63,506 nucleotides of DNA from the NCBI GenBank assembly GCA_040386935.1, contig JAZKEQ010000041.1, positions 1-63,506 of the forward strand, in the 5' to 3' direction. Below are positions 1-8,670 of the stretch, piece after piece. Made by a program: the position numbers and the translations under genes. Position 1 is the first letter of the stretch, and the number at the start of each line of letters is the position of its first letter. The notes beneath the pieces were generated by a model. The model saw nothing but the letters and a program-made list of their open reading frames with translations. It was not told the DNA's origin and ran no database searches. The stretch comes from JABMMZ01 sp040386935. GTDB taxonomy: Bacteria; Bacteroidota; Bacteroidia; NS11-12g; UBA955.

Positions 1-99
1 CAGGAAACTTACAACCTGATGCAGGATTACTACGTCTCAAAAAATTTACAAAAAGTTCAAACCCTTATTTTAATGACAGATGAATACGCCCATTTTTAA
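1..99 (+). CDS. C-terminal tail of an upstream gene (partial)
   Basis: The window opens inside a reading frame that runs 32 codons to a TAA at 97-99. The tail ends with TLILMTDEYAHF. This resembles the end of the next protein (YTAFSASDEYMFY), so the two may share a C-terminal module. It overlaps the start of the next gene by 20 nt, which implies translational coupling in one operon. Function cannot be assigned from so little sequence; the rest lies outside the window. Confidence 0.6.
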   Translation, partial: QETYNLMQDYYVSKNLQKVQTLILMTDEYAHF

Positions 100-583
100 A
101 TTGCTTTTCCCTGTTGCCCTTGTTGTTTGTCTGGCAGCATGCCAAAAAGACAAATACACCCGCTATGAAATCGTTGAAACACCTTCATACGGCAACAATC
201 TGAATAAAGATAAGGATAAAACCAATATTGAATTTCACAGCATCCTTACCACCAATTTATTTCAAAAACCATCCTCTATCAATGAGTTGACTAGAACGGA
301 CAGGGTGATACAAAGTTGTGGCGACAAAACACTCATCAACGAAGTGATCATCAGTAATTATATGAACTCAGGCATGGTCAAATTGCCTTCGCGAAAAATG
401 ATGACCGACAGCACTGAACGGTTTGTTGAAGAAACCTATGTGAGGTTCTTTATCCGCAGACCAACTGAAGCTGAAAAAACCTGGTTCATCAATTTTATTA
501 ATGCCAATAAATCGAATCCAAGTTTCTCCCCTGAATTAGTGTATACGGCCTTTTCCGCTTCCGATGAATACATGTTCTATTAA
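80..583 (+). CDS. Lipoprotein in DUF1501 operon
   Basis: 167-residue predicted lipoprotein: the signal peptide ends in the lipobox LAAC (Cys about 21), giving export and lipid anchoring. The C-terminal third (ETYVRFFIRRPTEAEKTWF, ending SDEYMFY) resembles the C-terminal helical region of the DUF1549/DUF1553-like or PSD-type proteins that accompany DUF1501 genes in Planctomycetes, but this is inference by eye. The ATG lies within the upstream gene and the next gene starts 14 nt after its stop, so it sits mid-operon. The biochemical role is unknown. The partner DUF1501 protein downstream and the cytochrome-like lipoprotein suggest a shared extracytoplasmic process. Confidence 0.75.
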   Translation: MNTPIFKLLFPVALVVCLAACQKDKYTRYEIVETPSYGNNLNKDKDKTNIEFHSILTTNLFQKPSSINELTRTDRVIQSCGDKTLINEVIISNYMNSGMVKLPSRKMMTDSTERFVEETYVRFFIRRPTEAEKTWFINFINANKSNPSFSPELVYTAFSASDEYMFY

Positions 584-597
584 AACAATTGTACAAA

Positions 598-1938
598 ATG
601 AAAAGAAGAGAATTTGTAAAGAAAACAGCAGCGGTTACTGCAGGAGGTATTATTCTGCCTTACTTGTTGCCTTCAGGTAGAATATTTGCCCGTACCAATG
701 CACCATTGGCCGACCATGTTGTGTATGTATTATTTGGTGGGGGTTTGCGTCAGCAGGACTCAATTCTGCAGCGCTATCTAGCTGATAGTCAGGGATTCAA
801 TGTAGAAGGTAATATCTTGTACAATTTATTGGAAGGTGCCCCTCCTGCAAGCAAAGTCGCCTATGGCACGACACCTGCAGGACAGCCGGATGGCATTCAA
901 CCAATTCCAAAAATATTATCTCAGACCATACAAAAACAGGGAACCATTTTTGCCGAAATGAAAGCAGTTTCAGGTGGCCACTATGGCGGATTAAATTCAT
1001 TAATAACAGGCTCCAGAGTAGAAGGTCAGGGTTTGAAAGTGAGACCTGTTAACCCTACAATTTTTGAATACGCCAGAAGATTTGGCGGTTATAAAGCCAC
1101 TGATACCTGGTTCATCGGCAATACCATCGGCAATTCGGTACCCTTACTGAATTCGAGTAAACATCCTGACTTTGGGCTGCCTTATGGTGCTAATTTTTTT
1201 GCACCAAATATCACCTTTGGTTCCGAAGGATTTGCTACATTATCAAAAGCAAAAATTTATCACCCTCAGGAAGAACTGGACCCTATTTATAAAATGAAAA
1301 ACTTCCTTGATAATTCATTTAATATTAAAAAGGGAGATATGCCGGGTATTCGCAATACAGATGATGAACGTACACGGATAAAAGAATTTATTGCCGCTAC
1401 ATTCCAGCGTCAGGCTGCCGGTCAATTGCCTATGCCGCCTGTAGCTGGTGGAGATGGTACAACAATTGGATATGCTGCTGAAATATTAAGAGTTTTCAAA
1501 CCCAAATTACTGGTTGTCAATATGAGCAGTATCGATGGCTGTCATGGCAATTTCACGGGTTACCTTCAATCTATGCACAGAGCCGATCACGCATTGGGTT
1601 TTCTATGGAATTACATACAAACCCAGATACCCGACATGAGTGGTAAAACTGTGATGTGTTTTGTGCCAGAATGTGGCAGAAATTTACAACACAATCCGAT
1701 ATTAGACGCCAACGACTGGTATGGCTACGACCATGGCGACCAGAATTCATTGCGCGTATTCGGTGGTATGGTAGGTCCAAATGTACAGAGCAATCTGATG
1801 GTGGGCTCAGAGTCTAATCCCGTTGGTCGTGTTACCGACTTTAATTTAACTATTGCAGAAATACTTGGCTACAAAAGCGATGTACAAGGTGCCGGACTGA
1901 TAGATCCTGATTCAAAAAGTTTATTTGACAGAATATAG
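598..1938 (+). CDS. Tat-exported DUF1501 family protein
   Basis: 446 residues. I chose the ATG at 598 because it starts directly at a twin-arginine signal (KRREFVKKTA followed by a hydrophobic stretch to about residue 28); an in-frame TTG at 589 would only add three residues. The body matches DUF1501 proteins, distant members of the alkaline phosphatase/sulfatase fold: the segment around residues 305-350 contains VVNMSSIDGCHGNFTGYL and a following HRAD, and further on VPECGRNLQ. Export of a folded, possibly metal-bound protein is expected. The substrate is unknown. The stop abuts the next ATG with no spacer, so it is co-transcribed with the lipoproteins around it. Confidence 0.85.
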   Translation: MKRREFVKKTAAVTAGGIILPYLLPSGRIFARTNAPLADHVVYVLFGGGLRQQDSILQRYLADSQGFNVEGNILYNLLEGAPPASKVAYGTTPAGQPDGIQPIPKILSQTIQKQGTIFAEMKAVSGGHYGGLNSLITGSRVEGQGLKVRPVNPTIFEYARRFGGYKATDTWFIGNTIGNSVPLLNSSKHPDFGLPYGANFFAPNITFGSEGFATLSKAKIYHPQEELDPIYKMKNFLDNSFNIKKGDMPGIRNTDDERTRIKEFIAATFQRQAAGQLPMPPVAGGDGTTIGYAAEILRVFKPKLLVVNMSSIDGCHGNFTGYLQSMHRADHALGFLWNYIQTQIPDMSGKTVMCFVPECGRNLQHNPILDANDWYGYDHGDQNSLRVFGGMVGPNVQSNLMVGSESNPVGRVTDFNLTIAEILGYKSDVQGAGLIDPDSKSLFDRI

Positions 1939-2901
1939 ATGAAACAACCATCCATTATCATAGCATTGGTATTGCTTATCTGTTCGTCAGTAATTACAGG
2001 TTGCAAAAAAAACAAAGGGAGTGATAATCCTTTTGACGACTGGACTACGAACGATCGCGGACCTGTAATGCAAGACCTAAGTATCGACCCCAATTCAATA
2101 GCAGGTTTACATAAAAATATTTTTAAACCAACATGCGCCAATAGCGGTTGTCATGACGGCAATTTCGAACCGGATTTCAGAAGCATAGAAAGCGCTTATA
2201 ATTCCCTTATCAACCGAATGGCAACGAATACTGATCCACAAAATCCTCAATTTACAAAAAGAGTTGTTCCTGGAGATGCAGCCAACAGTATGCTGCTGCA
2301 CCGTATCAATACATTTATTCCGGGCACACAGGGAAAAATGCCCCTATCATATGACCCGGGTAGCGACTGGCCTACTAAAAAAGCAGAATACATTCAAAAC
2401 ATTGTCACCTGGATTAATAATGGCGCAAAGGACCAGTTTGGCAACAGTGCCTTAAGTTATGATTTTCCACCTCAAATGGCCGGCCTGATTGCTTTTGCAG
2501 ATGGATCATCAACACCATTGCCGCATTCCGGTTATAATCCTGTAGAAATACCTGCAGGCACCAATACTGTTAAAATAATGGTGGCCTATACAGATGATAA
2601 AACAGCTGTCAACCAATTTGGCACAACAACACTTAATTATTCATTAAATCCAAATAGCTATACCGGCTCCGAATCACCGATGTCGGTAGAAACAAATCCT
2701 GTGAGTGCAAAAGGATTTCTTGGTACTAATGTCGACTACTGGCATAGCATTACATTAACTGTGAGTACAATGGGTGCCGCACCAAATGATGTACTTTGGA
2801 TAAGAACAGAAACAACTGATAATGTCAATCCTGCTATTTATATTCCTTCGGTACCCAGTTCATTCAATTCAAAAAAATATTTCGCCATTCGCATTAAATA
2901 A
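1939..2901 (+). CDS. Lipoprotein with CX4CH haem-type motif
   Basis: 320-residue predicted lipoprotein (signal ending VITGC, Cys about 22). Residues about 62-76 read KNIFKPTCANSGCHDGNF, a C-x4-C-H motif in the position occupied by CxxCH in planctomycete-type cytochrome C domains (PSCyt1-like). Later segments (VVPGDAANSMLLHR, GKMPLSYDPG, IQNIVTWINNGAKD) also match the pattern of these cytochrome-like domains, including a possible distal Met ligand in GKMP. The C-terminal half looks beta-rich and unassigned. Either a c-type haem with an expanded spacer or a haemless relative is possible. It directly abuts both neighbours in the operon. Confidence 0.8.
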   Translation: MKQPSIIIALVLLICSSVITGCKKNKGSDNPFDDWTTNDRGPVMQDLSIDPNSIAGLHKNIFKPTCANSGCHDGNFEPDFRSIESAYNSLINRMATNTDPQNPQFTKRVVPGDAANSMLLHRINTFIPGTQGKMPLSYDPGSDWPTKKAEYIQNIVTWINNGAKDQFGNSALSYDFPPQMAGLIAFADGSSTPLPHSGYNPVEIPAGTNTVKIMVAYTDDKTAVNQFGTTTLNYSLNPNSYTGSESPMSVETNPVSAKGFLGTNVDYWHSITLTVSTMGAAPNDVLWIRTETTDNVNPAIYIPSVPSSFNSKKYFAIRIK

Positions 2902-3357
2902 ATGAACAAAAATATTGCATATTCATTTGCCTTCCTTTTGTGTCTGTTAAGTTTTGTAACAGGTTGCAAGAATGATGAATTAACAGGCGACAGTAATGTC
3001 CCTTTTATCAAAATGGTGGGTGTGTCAGCTACTAGTGTTTTACAATTCAAAGACAGCTTGGCAATTATTATTGAATACGCTGACGGAGATGGGGACATTG
3101 GTGCTACAAATCCCGATCAGAACGACATACAAATAAAAGATAAACGCTTATCAAAAGCTGATTATTATTTTATTAAACCTCTTTCGCCACCGGGCACAAC
3201 CATCAAAACAAAAGGGACTATTGCCATACAGATGAAAAATGTATTTCTTTTAGGTACAGCCAACAGCGAAACTACCACATTTGAAGTTAAACTCAGGGAC
3301 AGAGCAGGCAATTGGAGCAACAGTGTTTTCACACCCACTATCACAATTACAAAATAA
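2902..3357 (+). CDS. Small predicted lipoprotein
   Basis: 151 residues with a signal peptide ending in the lipobox VTGC (Cys about 22). The mature part is beta-rich and contains an acidic EYADGDGDIGATNPDQND stretch that looks like a calcium-binding turn, and ends in an immunoglobulin-like strand pattern (TTFEVKLRDRAGNWSNSVF). No family is recognised. It begins immediately after the stop of the cytochrome-like lipoprotein and ends immediately before the GTG of the type B T9SS protein, so it is an obligate member of this operon. Confidence 0.75.
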   Translation: MNKNIAYSFAFLLCLLSFVTGCKNDELTGDSNVPFIKMVGVSATSVLQFKDSLAIIIEYADGDGDIGATNPDQNDIQIKDKRLSKADYYFIKPLSPPGTTIKTKGTIAIQMKNVFLLGTANSETTTFEVKLRDRAGNWSNSVFTPTITITK

Positions 3358-6300
3358 GTGAACCGGCCAATAATATATAATCCTCTCTTACTAAAATCTT
3401 TTTTTCAAAAAGGGGCTTTGTTATTGCTCATATTGGTTATGTCCTTTTCTTTATCAGGACAAACAACTTATAAAATGTCTAATAATAAGGTGTATGATTG
3501 TCGTGGTAAATTGACCGACAGCGAAGGTAATAAAGTGAACACCAGTTGGTATGCCAGCAATGAAGATTATATTTTCACGATTTGTGTGAGCGGTGCCAGC
3601 AGAATCAATATCAAATTTTCAGGTACTTTTAATGTTGAAGCGCTTGCTGATTTCATTAAAATATATGATGGAAAAGATACGTTTGCAACACTCATCAAAA
3701 AGTGTGATAACAATGCCAAACCAACGGGCACTATTTCGACAACAGATAGCTGTGTGACTTTTTATTTTCACTCAGATAAATTTGTCAATGGCGATGGTTT
3801 TGAATTGTCTTGGGAAGCAAAAATAACATCTGTTCCTCAACCAAAATTTTCACCCATCACCGACCCTACTTGTAATTCAACTAAAATACGCGTTGTGCTC
3901 GATCAGCGGTTCAATTGCGACTCCGTTAAAGCCAAGAATTTTAAGTTGACAGGTACATTGTCTACCGCCATAACAAATGTAACAGGCATTAGCTGCGACA
4001 GCAAAAACGAAACCAATACATTCGATGTAACTTTTGCTTCAGGTTTGAATAAAAGTGGCAATTACACCCTCGATTTCAACTCAACTTTCAAAGATAAATG
4101 TGACAGCATTTGGAAGATAAATGCAAAGCTCAATTTTAAAATCACAGATTGCCCAATCAAAGTGGTATTAACAGCTGCAAAAGACACCATTTGCAAAGGC
4201 AGTTGTACCATCCTTTCGGCAGTAGTAACAGGTGGTAATGCCGCCAATTACTCCTACACTTGGTTGAGTGGCGGTTTAAGCGGGAAGCCCCCTCACAATA
4301 TTTGCCCTACAGCAGATACTCGTTATATTTTACAAGTATCCGATGGTGTATCTGTACCGGGAAAAGACACTGTAGACATCGTTGTTGTTACACCACCCAT
4401 TGCCCAAAACGATACCACTGTTTGCCAGTCGAGTGGACCATTTAATCTTACTGCTACACCTGCAGGTGGCAAATGGTCGGGTACAGGCATTACAAATACC
4501 ACTAACGGCACATTCAATCCCGGAGTTTCAGGTAGCGGTGTATTCACTGTTTCGTATAAAATTGGCAATTGTTCCGACAATGTAGTTGTTACTGTAAGAG
4601 CAATCAATGCGGGGCCACCAAATGCTGCTTGTCCTAATTCACCTCCTTTCATGGTCTCCAATTTTTCGCCACCGGGTGGCACATGGAGCGGTTCTAATAT
4701 TACAAGTGCAGGCATGATTACTCCTCCGGCAAGTTCCGGAAGTTTTATTGTTACCTATTCATGGAATGGTTGCACCTCAAATAAAACAATCAATATTGAC
4801 GGCATTGTTATCCCTCAAGCAGACACCATTTGCAAATCAAAACCAATAGATACAATTGCATTTTCACCCGTAGGTGGTGTGTGGACCGGTCCGGGTCTTA
4901 CTAATAATTTGAAAGGCATCAGTGTTCCATACAATGCAGGTCCTGGTAATAAATTATACATCTATACAATTAATGGTTGCAGGGATACTCTGAAACGATA
5001 CATCAGAGAAGCAGATGCCAGGTGGGATGAAATTGCTTGTCCTGATGCAGGCCAACGCCTTTTACCTGCGGGGTTGCCGGCCGGTGGTTTTTGGAAAGGC
5101 AAGGGCATGTACGATACACTGGCAGGTATTTTTGATGCCGATACATTTAGAGTGCCCGGTAAAAGTACCTTTACACAGGTAACATTGATTTATACAACAC
5201 CAGATGGATGCAAGGATGATAAAATTATGTATCTGCGATATACGAGGTTTTATACCGATACTGTGAAAAATTGCGTGAACGACACTGCATACTTCATGCG
5301 TTATCAATATCTCCAAAATGATCCTTGGAATATCATGTTTACAGGTAGTTCCGGCATTGTCGGTAATTCTATTTATTACCAAAAATTCAGCCCATCATTG
5401 GCAGGTAGAGGCACCTATCAAGAAATAGTAGGCGATGCCAATGGCTGCAAGGACACCATTATTATACAAATTTACCCTAGAGCTCGCATTCAAAAAGATA
5501 CCACATTTTGCATAGCTGACGATCCATTTAAACTTTATAACGGTGAAGGCAAAGGTACTTTTTCGGGTCCTGGTATTACCAATGCCACAACGGGTATGTT
5601 CAGTCCTTCGATAGCTGGAGCGGGTAATCACATCATTTATTTTACATTGCCCGGTAAATGTCGCGATACCATCCGCTTAAGAGTGAACACATTGCCAATT
5701 GTGAAGATAAATGGGCTTTCAACTTTTTATTGTTTCAGAGATACGATGATTCCATTGAGTCTTTCTCCTTCAGGCGGCACTCTTACAGGTAAAGGCATTA
5801 TTGATTCAACATTTCATCCAAGAATTGCAGGTACAGGCAACCATACCATTACCTACCAATATGGTACCGGTAAATGCATCAATAAAGATGTGATAGACAT
5901 TAGTATTGGTGATACACTTAAATTAAATTTATCTGCAGATAAGGACACCATTTGCATAGGCGCTACAGTAACACTGACTACTCAATCTACCGGTGGTAGC
6001 GGCATGTACGATTTGCGATGGAATAGCGGACAACAAAATGTCAGTGCTATTTTTGTTTCACCAAAAGTTGCAACACTATATACCGCCACCCTTAGAGATG
6101 GTTGCAGTGATTCTGTTGTCAAACAACATTTTGTTTATGTGCATCCTCAATTATACAGCAGTAGCACAACCAGTACTATTCAATGCTATGGCAACATGGG
6201 ATTCATCGATCTCAGAATGAAAAATAGTGGTGTATTTACCTACAATTGGAACACTTTACCTCCTCAACAAACAGCTTATATCGCAGCACCTGTAGGTAAT

Positions 6301-6912
6301 ACCTATAAAGTGAATATTAAGAACACTGTTACAGGTTGTACTTATGATACAATGGTGAATATTCCCGGCTATAAACGCATCAGGGCATATTTTTCTTTCT
6401 CGCCTAACGACCGTTGTTTGTACAGTACCAATGCCGAATTGCAAATCATCAATCTTAGTGAGGGTGGCATTACGGGCTATTGGGATTTTGGAGACGGCAC
6501 CGTATTGCCTTATGACCCAACCACCAATCCTACGCATTTGTATGACGGGTTGAAGGAAAACTACAAAGTGAAACTTGAGATAACAAACGATGGCAATTGC
6601 AAAGACAGTTTTAGTGTGAATATTTGTGTAATTGACACCGTTACTATCGTGATGCCTACGGCATTTACACCAAATAATGACGGCATGAATGATGTCTTTA
6701 AAATTGAATCAACCTCGCTTGCAAAAGCAACGATGACAATCTATAACAGATGGGGTGAGAAAGTATTTTTCAGTGATGATCCTTCTATTGGCTGGGACGG
6801 CACGTATCAGGGAAAAATATGCCCGACTGATTATTATGTTTACTACATCAGTTACAAAGGCAAAAAAACTGCCATGCGTTATTCAAAAGGTGTCTTATTC
6901 TTAATCAGATAA
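3358..6912 (+). CDS. CUB-domain, type B T9SS-secreted protein
   Basis: 1184 residues starting at a GTG directly after the preceding stop. The N-terminal stretch to SLSGQ is a good signal peptide, which supports this start. Residues about 40-150 look like a CUB domain (DCRGKLTDSEG, ADFIKIYDGKD, CVTFYFHSD). The middle is a series of cysteine-containing Ig-like modules with recurring G-x-WSG-x-GI motifs, followed by a PKD-like module (GYWDFGDGT). The last ~90 residues are a gliding-motility-type C-terminal domain (PTAFTPNNDGMNDVF ... YNRWGEKVF ... GWDGTYQGK ... KGVLFLIR), i.e. a type B T9SS sorting signal. It is predicted to be a cell-surface or secreted adhesin-like protein and is the terminal gene of the operon. 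Confidence 0.9.
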   Translation: MNRPIIYNPLLLKSFFQKGALLLLILVMSFSLSGQTTYKMSNNKVYDCRGKLTDSEGNKVNTSWYASNEDYIFTICVSGASRINIKFSGTFNVEALADFIKIYDGKDTFATLIKKCDNNAKPTGTISTTDSCVTFYFHSDKFVNGDGFELSWEAKITSVPQPKFSPITDPTCNSTKIRVVLDQRFNCDSVKAKNFKLTGTLSTAITNVTGISCDSKNETNTFDVTFASGLNKSGNYTLDFNSTFKDKCDSIWKINAKLNFKITDCPIKVVLTAAKDTICKGSCTILSAVVTGGNAANYSYTWLSGGLSGKPPHNICPTADTRYILQVSDGVSVPGKDTVDIVVVTPPIAQNDTTVCQSSGPFNLTATPAGGKWSGTGITNTTNGTFNPGVSGSGVFTVSYKIGNCSDNVVVTVRAINAGPPNAACPNSPPFMVSNFSPPGGTWSGSNITSAGMITPPASSGSFIVTYSWNGCTSNKTINIDGIVIPQADTICKSKPIDTIAFSPVGGVWTGPGLTNNLKGISVPYNAGPGNKLYIYTINGCRDTLKRYIREADARWDEIACPDAGQRLLPAGLPAGGFWKGKGMYDTLAGIFDADTFRVPGKSTFTQVTLIYTTPDGCKDDKIMYLRYTRFYTDTVKNCVNDTAYFMRYQYLQNDPWNIMFTGSSGIVGNSIYYQKFSPSLAGRGTYQEIVGDANGCKDTIIIQIYPRARIQKDTTFCIADDPFKLYNGEGKGTFSGPGITNATTGMFSPSIAGAGNHIIYFTLPGKCRDTIRLRVNTLPIVKINGLSTFYCFRDTMIPLSLSPSGGTLTGKGIIDSTFHPRIAGTGNHTITYQYGTGKCINKDVIDISIGDTLKLNLSADKDTICIGATVTLTTQSTGGSGMYDLRWNSGQQNVSAIFVSPKVATLYTATLRDGCSDSVVKQHFVYVHPQLYSSSTTSTIQCYGNMGFIDLRMKNSGVFTYNWNTLPPQQTAYIAAPVGNTYKVNIKNTVTGCTYDTMVNIPGYKRIRAYFSFSPNDRCLYSTNAELQIINLSEGGITGYWDFGDGTVLPYDPTTNPTHLYDGLKENYKVKLEITNDGNCKDSFSVNICVIDTVTIVMPTAFTPNNDGMNDVFKIESTSLAKATMTIYNRWGEKVFFSDDPSIGWDGTYQGKICPTDYYVYYISYKGKKTAMRYSKGVLFLIR

Positions 6913-6959
6913 TTACATTTTTTTTGGTTCCTAAATTACGGATAACCATTTAGTTGTCA

Positions 6960-6967
6960 TATCTTTG
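6960..6967 (+). promoter_or_regulatory. Candidate -7 promoter box (TATCTTTG)
   Basis: TATCTTTG matches the Bacteroidota -7 consensus TAnnTTTG. It lies 62 nt upstream of the STAS-like gene, placing the likely transcript start near 6971 and the perfect inverted repeat at 6988-7011 inside the leader. No clear -33 TTTG is present at the expected spacing. Confidence 0.45.
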
Positions 6968-6987
6968 CAGCCAACTAAAACTAGAAG

Positions 6988-7011
6988 TTCTGTATTTCAC
7001 AAAATACAGAA
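6988..7011. repeat. Perfect 10-bp inverted repeat in leader
   Basis: Arms TTCTGTATTT (6988-6997) and AAATACAGAA (7002-7011) are exact reverse complements separated by CACA. The position, 20-45 nt downstream of a candidate -7 box and 18 nt upstream of the ATG at 7030, fits an operator or a leader hairpin. There is no T-run after it, so a terminator is unlikely. Confidence 0.6.
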
Positions 7012-7029
7012 ACGTCTGTTTATTTCGAT

Positions 7030-7422
7030 ATGGACAAGAACTATTTTTTTGAAAACCATCAATTGAGAATGGAGATTATAGATGGGATTCTACACGCACA
7101 TTACAAAAAAGGTTTTAAAATTACACTTGAAGATGCCCGTTTTTTAGTCACAGAAAGATTAAAATTATGCGAGGGTCGGGAATACCCTTTTATTATTTAT
7201 GATGGTGGTGTTATCAGTATGGATAAAGCTGCAAGAGATTTCTTGGCATCTGTTCAGGGTACACAAGGTATTAAGATTGCTGCATTTGTAGAAAATTCTT
7301 TGTTCAGTAAAATGCTCATCAATTTTTTTCTGACAGTCACCAAACAACGGATTAAGGGGAAAGCATTTGATTCAGAAGAAAAAGCGCTGGAATGGATAAG
7401 GCTGCATGAGCAGGCTATTTAA
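7030..7422 (+). CDS. STAS/SpoIIAA-like small protein
   Basis: 130 residues without signal peptide or membrane segment. The alternating pattern (ENHQLRMEIIDGILHAHYKKG, then YPFIIYDGGVISMDKAARDFL, IKIAAFVENSLFSKMLINFFL, ALEWIRLHEQ) fits the beta/alpha layout of SpoIIAA/STAS-like single-domain proteins that are numerous in Bacteroidota. Usual roles are binding or regulatory, but no partner is encoded here. It is a monocistronic unit preceded by a perfect palindrome and followed by an inverted repeat shared with convergent panE. The family assignment is by fold pattern only. Confidence 0.75.
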   Translation: MDKNYFFENHQLRMEIIDGILHAHYKKGFKITLEDARFLVTERLKLCEGREYPFIIYDGGVISMDKAARDFLASVQGTQGIKIAAFVENSLFSKMLINFFLTVTKQRIKGKAFDSEEKALEWIRLHEQAI

Positions 7423-7453
7423 TATTGGGTAGATTTCTCAATGTATGCGTCTA

Positions 7454-7480
7454 ATCTTTTATCAATGACCATTGAAAGAT
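7454..7480. terminator. Candidate bidirectional terminator hairpin
   Basis: An imperfect inverted repeat lies between convergent genes: ATCTTT (7454-7459) pairs with AAAGAT (7475-7480), and TCAATG (7462-7467) pairs with CATTGA (7470-7475), apart from a TA bulge. It abuts the stop codon of the ketopantoate reductase gene. T-runs flanking it are short, so termination efficiency is uncertain. Confidence 0.4.
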
Positions 7481-7481
7481 T

Positions 7482-8423
7482 TTAATGAGCTGCCGTTTTA
7501 TTTTTTAATACATCCAACATCACATCATAAAATGGTGTTGGAATATGCAATTTAAGGCCTTGTTCTACGATATAGCCTGTTAAAGAAAGATACTCTGTTT
7601 TACCCCCATTTTTAAAATCACTGTGCATGGATGAAGTGGTATCATAGGGTTGCTGTTCCATTTTTTTTATAGCCCGGTCTATCATATCATCCGGTAATGG
7701 AATAGAAAGCCCTTTCGCAATTGCAATGGCTTCTGAAAGTAAACCTATCAGTTGATTTTTCAATACATTGTTTTCTAATAACGCCCCTATGGATTTATCA
7801 GCACAACTTGTAAGGGTTGCAATAGCAGAAATGAATACAAATTTTTCCCAAATCGTTTGGGTGATATTTTCTGGAATACTGCTGTTGATACCTGCACCTT
7901 TTAAACAATCATTTAAACCAGCTAAAACATTTGCCGGTATGGTTGATGAACCGAAATAAAGGACGTGACTGGTACCACTCATTTTGATAATGCCTGCTGA
8001 TTCTCTTCTTGAAACAATGTAAATACAGCCTTCTGCCACCATGGCTTCAGGAAACATTTGTTGAATGATATCAGTATTATTCACCCCATTCAAAAGTGGC
8101 AAAATGAGTGTTTGAGGACCAATAATATTGGCTATATTGGAAAGACTCTCCTGCAGATCATAACTTTTTACTGAACAAATAACAATATCTGCTTCACTAA
8201 TCCCTTTTGCAGTTGATGCGACAACATCCGGAAAAACAGTAAAATTTTCTGATAGGGTCATCACTTGAAGGCCTTTTTCATTGATAATAGCTTCAGTTGA
8301 AGGTCTTGCGATAAACACAATTTCATACTTATCCCCTTTCGCGTAAGCCCTGGCTAACAAGCCGCCTAAATAACCACCAACGCCACCGAGACCCAATACC
8401 ACAATGCGGATTTTTCTGTTCAT
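7482..8423 (-). CDS. panE: 2-dehydropantoate 2-reductase (ketopantoate reductase)
   Basis: 313 residues, normal for the family, which reduces ketopantoate to pantoate with NADPH in coenzyme A synthesis. The N-terminal Rossmann fold carries the nucleotide loop GLGGVG (residues 11-16). The central IWEKFVFISAIATLTS carries the expected catalytic Lys, and SSMHSDFKNGGKTEYLSLTG matches the C-terminal substrate motif usually written SSMxxD...TEIdyinG. The substitution YLSL for the usual acidic/aromatic segment leaves some doubt about substrate, since related 2-ketoacid reductases share the fold. Cytosolic and monocistronic, with a candidate promoter at 8457-8464. Confidence 0.85.
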   Translation of the reverse strand: MNRKIRIVVLGLGGVGGYLGGLLARAYAKGDKYEIVFIARPSTEAIINEKGLQVMTLSENFTVFPDVVASTAKGISEADIVICSVKSYDLQESLSNIANIIGPQTLILPLLNGVNNTDIIQQMFPEAMVAEGCIYIVSRRESAGIIKMSGTSHVLYFGSSTIPANVLAGLNDCLKGAGINSSIPENITQTIWEKFVFISAIATLTSCADKSIGALLENNVLKNQLIGLLSEAIAIAKGLSIPLPDDMIDRAIKKMEQQPYDTTSSMHSDFKNGGKTEYLSLTGYIVEQGLKLHIPTPFYDVMLDVLKNKTAAH

Positions 8424-8456
8424 TGATTACAGCTTTTTTTAGATAGAATAATTACA

Positions 8457-8464
8457 CAAATATA
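8457..8464 (-). promoter_or_regulatory. Candidate -7 box for panE (TATATTTG)
   Basis: The minus strand reads TATATTTG at 8464-8457, about 34 nt upstream of the panE ATG, with a TTTG -33 candidate at 8490-8487 (22-nt spacer). It fits the Bacteroidota consensus. Confidence 0.5.
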
Positions 8465-8658
8465 TCTCTAATTCGAGTTTAAACAGCAAAATAAAGCATC
8501 ATTTTTTTGTTAAAAATTTATTGGTTTTTTAGTCCCTAAATACTGATTTGATGACATCAATAATCTGGTTAAATTACTTCAAGAAATAACTCCAACAACT
8601 ATAATAAAAAACAATAACCTGATAGAATGCCTGATTAGTTAAGGCATGCCATTTACTT

Positions 8659-8666
8659 TAATTTTG
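8659..8666 (+). promoter_or_regulatory. -7 box (TAATTTTG) 4 nt before ATG
   Basis: TAATTTTG ends at 8666 and the ATG of the DsbA-like gene is at 8671. If transcription starts about 4 nt after the box, the mRNA is essentially leaderless. Confidence 0.5.
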
Positions 8667-8670
8667 CAAT

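Noticed and set aside
589..597. TTG at 589 as start of the DUF1501 gene
   Set aside because: The ATG at 598 starts directly at the Tat motif and is the conventional codon.
4323..4715. 130-codon minus-strand frame inside the type B T9SS gene
   Set aside because: It is antisense to a gene with continuous domain structure; the Pro/Thr/Val-rich translation reflects the complement of repetitive Ig-like coding sequence.
8627..8647. ATGCCT/AGGCAT inverted repeat before the FrnE-like gene
   Set aside because: 6-bp arms with a 9-base gap in AT-rich DNA; likely chance, with no supporting context.
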